In this document: piece after piece, positions 63,490-64,000 of the stretch | How the letters are laid out: each line of letters starts with the position of its first letter | Numbering within the stretch: the first letter of the stretch is position 1 | Made by a program: the position numbers and the translations under genes | The notes under the pieces: model-generated | The model's input: only the letters and a program-made list of their open reading frames with translations | The model's database searches: none | What the model was told of the DNA's origin: nothing | Source: Prorocentrum cordatum | Lineage: Eukaryota > Sar > Dinophyceae > Prorocentrales > Prorocentraceae | Assembly (NCBI GenBank): GCA_963575745.1 | Contig: CAUYUJ010003425.1 | Span: 93,501-157,500, forward strand | Reading direction: 5' to 3' | DNA: 64,000 nt

Positions 63490-64000
63490 GCTCCGAAAGC
63501 AAAAGATGATGGAAGCCGAAACAGGCAAACCGCCTGAAACATCCCCACAATCTGATCGCGAACGGGCCCGTGAGATGTCCCCTGGCGCCCCCTCCCTTCC
63601 ACCCCCCATTGGGAGTGCTGCAACCAGCGCCTCGCCTGAGACATCCTCAGAAACTGATCCGAAAGCAGAAGATTTTGAGCGCGCAAACAGGCAAACTGCG
63701 TGAGACATCCTCACACTCTGGGCGCGAACGGGCCCGTGCAATACCCCCTGGCGCCCCCTTTTGGGAGTGCTGAAACCAGGGCCTCGCCCCAGACATCCTC
63801 AGAAACTGCTCCGGAGCAAACCGCCTGAGATATCCTCACAATCTGGGCGCGAACGGGCCCGCGCAATACCCCCTGGCGCCCCCCCCCCTCACACCTGAGA
63901 ATGCTGAAACGAGCGCCTCGCATGAGACATCCTCAGAAACTGCTCCGAAAGCAGAAGATGTTGAGCAAGCAAACAGACATTTCGTTTGAGACATCAGCAC
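63490..64000 (+). repeat. Tandem repeat of ~125-165 bp, running off the window
   Basis: GCGAACGGGCCCG occurs at 63557, 63721 and 63847, followed by CCCCTGGCGCCCCC, then GGGAGTGCTG or a variant, and ACATCCTCAGAAACTG at 63641, 63794 and 63928. At least three units, the last cut by the window end. Frames on both strands have no recognised domain. Confidence 0.85.

Overview
The window reads as nuclear DNA of a dinoflagellate. The strongest evidence is two minus-strand copies of a sequence that differs by one base from the dinoflagellate spliced leader (22615-22635 and 21300-21320); the leader is normally added to mRNA by trans-splicing and reaches the genome only by reverse transcription. Other support is the overwhelming mass of simple and tandem repeats, GC-rich codon use in the few coding stretches, and three different non-LTR-type reverse transcriptase elements. 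A Prorocentrum-like species would fit my memory of such protein families, but that is an inference; genus cannot be fixed here. There is no bacterial gene organisation, and most long open frames are translations of microsatellites.

Layout. 1-6.1 kb: mosaic of dispersed repeats, a 177-bp palindromic MITE, minisatellites and an 84-bp tandem array. 6.9-16 kb: a 32-bp minisatellite, long (ATC)n and (GTC)n fields and GGGCTCATA minisatellites. 15.6-23.9 kb: degenerate CTTGGGG/CCAAGAGG repeats that switch strand, two inverted-repeat structures built from a ~100-bp satellite, and one intact gene (21807-22511, minus) for a small secreted protein with two six-cysteine repeats. That gene begins 103 nt downstream of a relict spliced leader and is intronless, so it looks like a retrogene. 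24-40 kb: further dispersed repeats, a foldback element with double-hairpin core, a 1.5-kb GTAGTGAG minisatellite ending in telomere-like sequence, a second satellite related to the first and carrying a 191-bp MITE with a clean 8-bp target duplication, (ATC)n fields, and two copies of a composite repeat.

40.2-47.2 kb (plus): a nearly complete retroelement whose parts occur in order: zinc ribbon and coiled-coil region, endonuclease, reverse transcriptase, RNase H and terminal zinc motifs. It is broken by one in-frame TGA and three frameshifts, each frameshift lying at a homopolymer run. 49.6-52.3 kb (minus): a badly decayed second element type with an N-terminal zinc-finger region and a deletion between RT motifs. 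55.4-57.2 kb (minus): a third RT element, 5'-truncated against a (GAG)n tract, converging on an unrecognised broken coding fragment at 55.0-55.4 kb. 57.5-64 kb: minisatellites, two more foldbacks, an (ACT)n field and a tandem array that runs off the end.

Themes: dispersed elements repeatedly sit beside trinucleotide tracts; palindromic foldback elements are common; and the one intact host-like gene appears to be a product of reverse transcription, for which elements like those in the window could have supplied the enzyme (inference).
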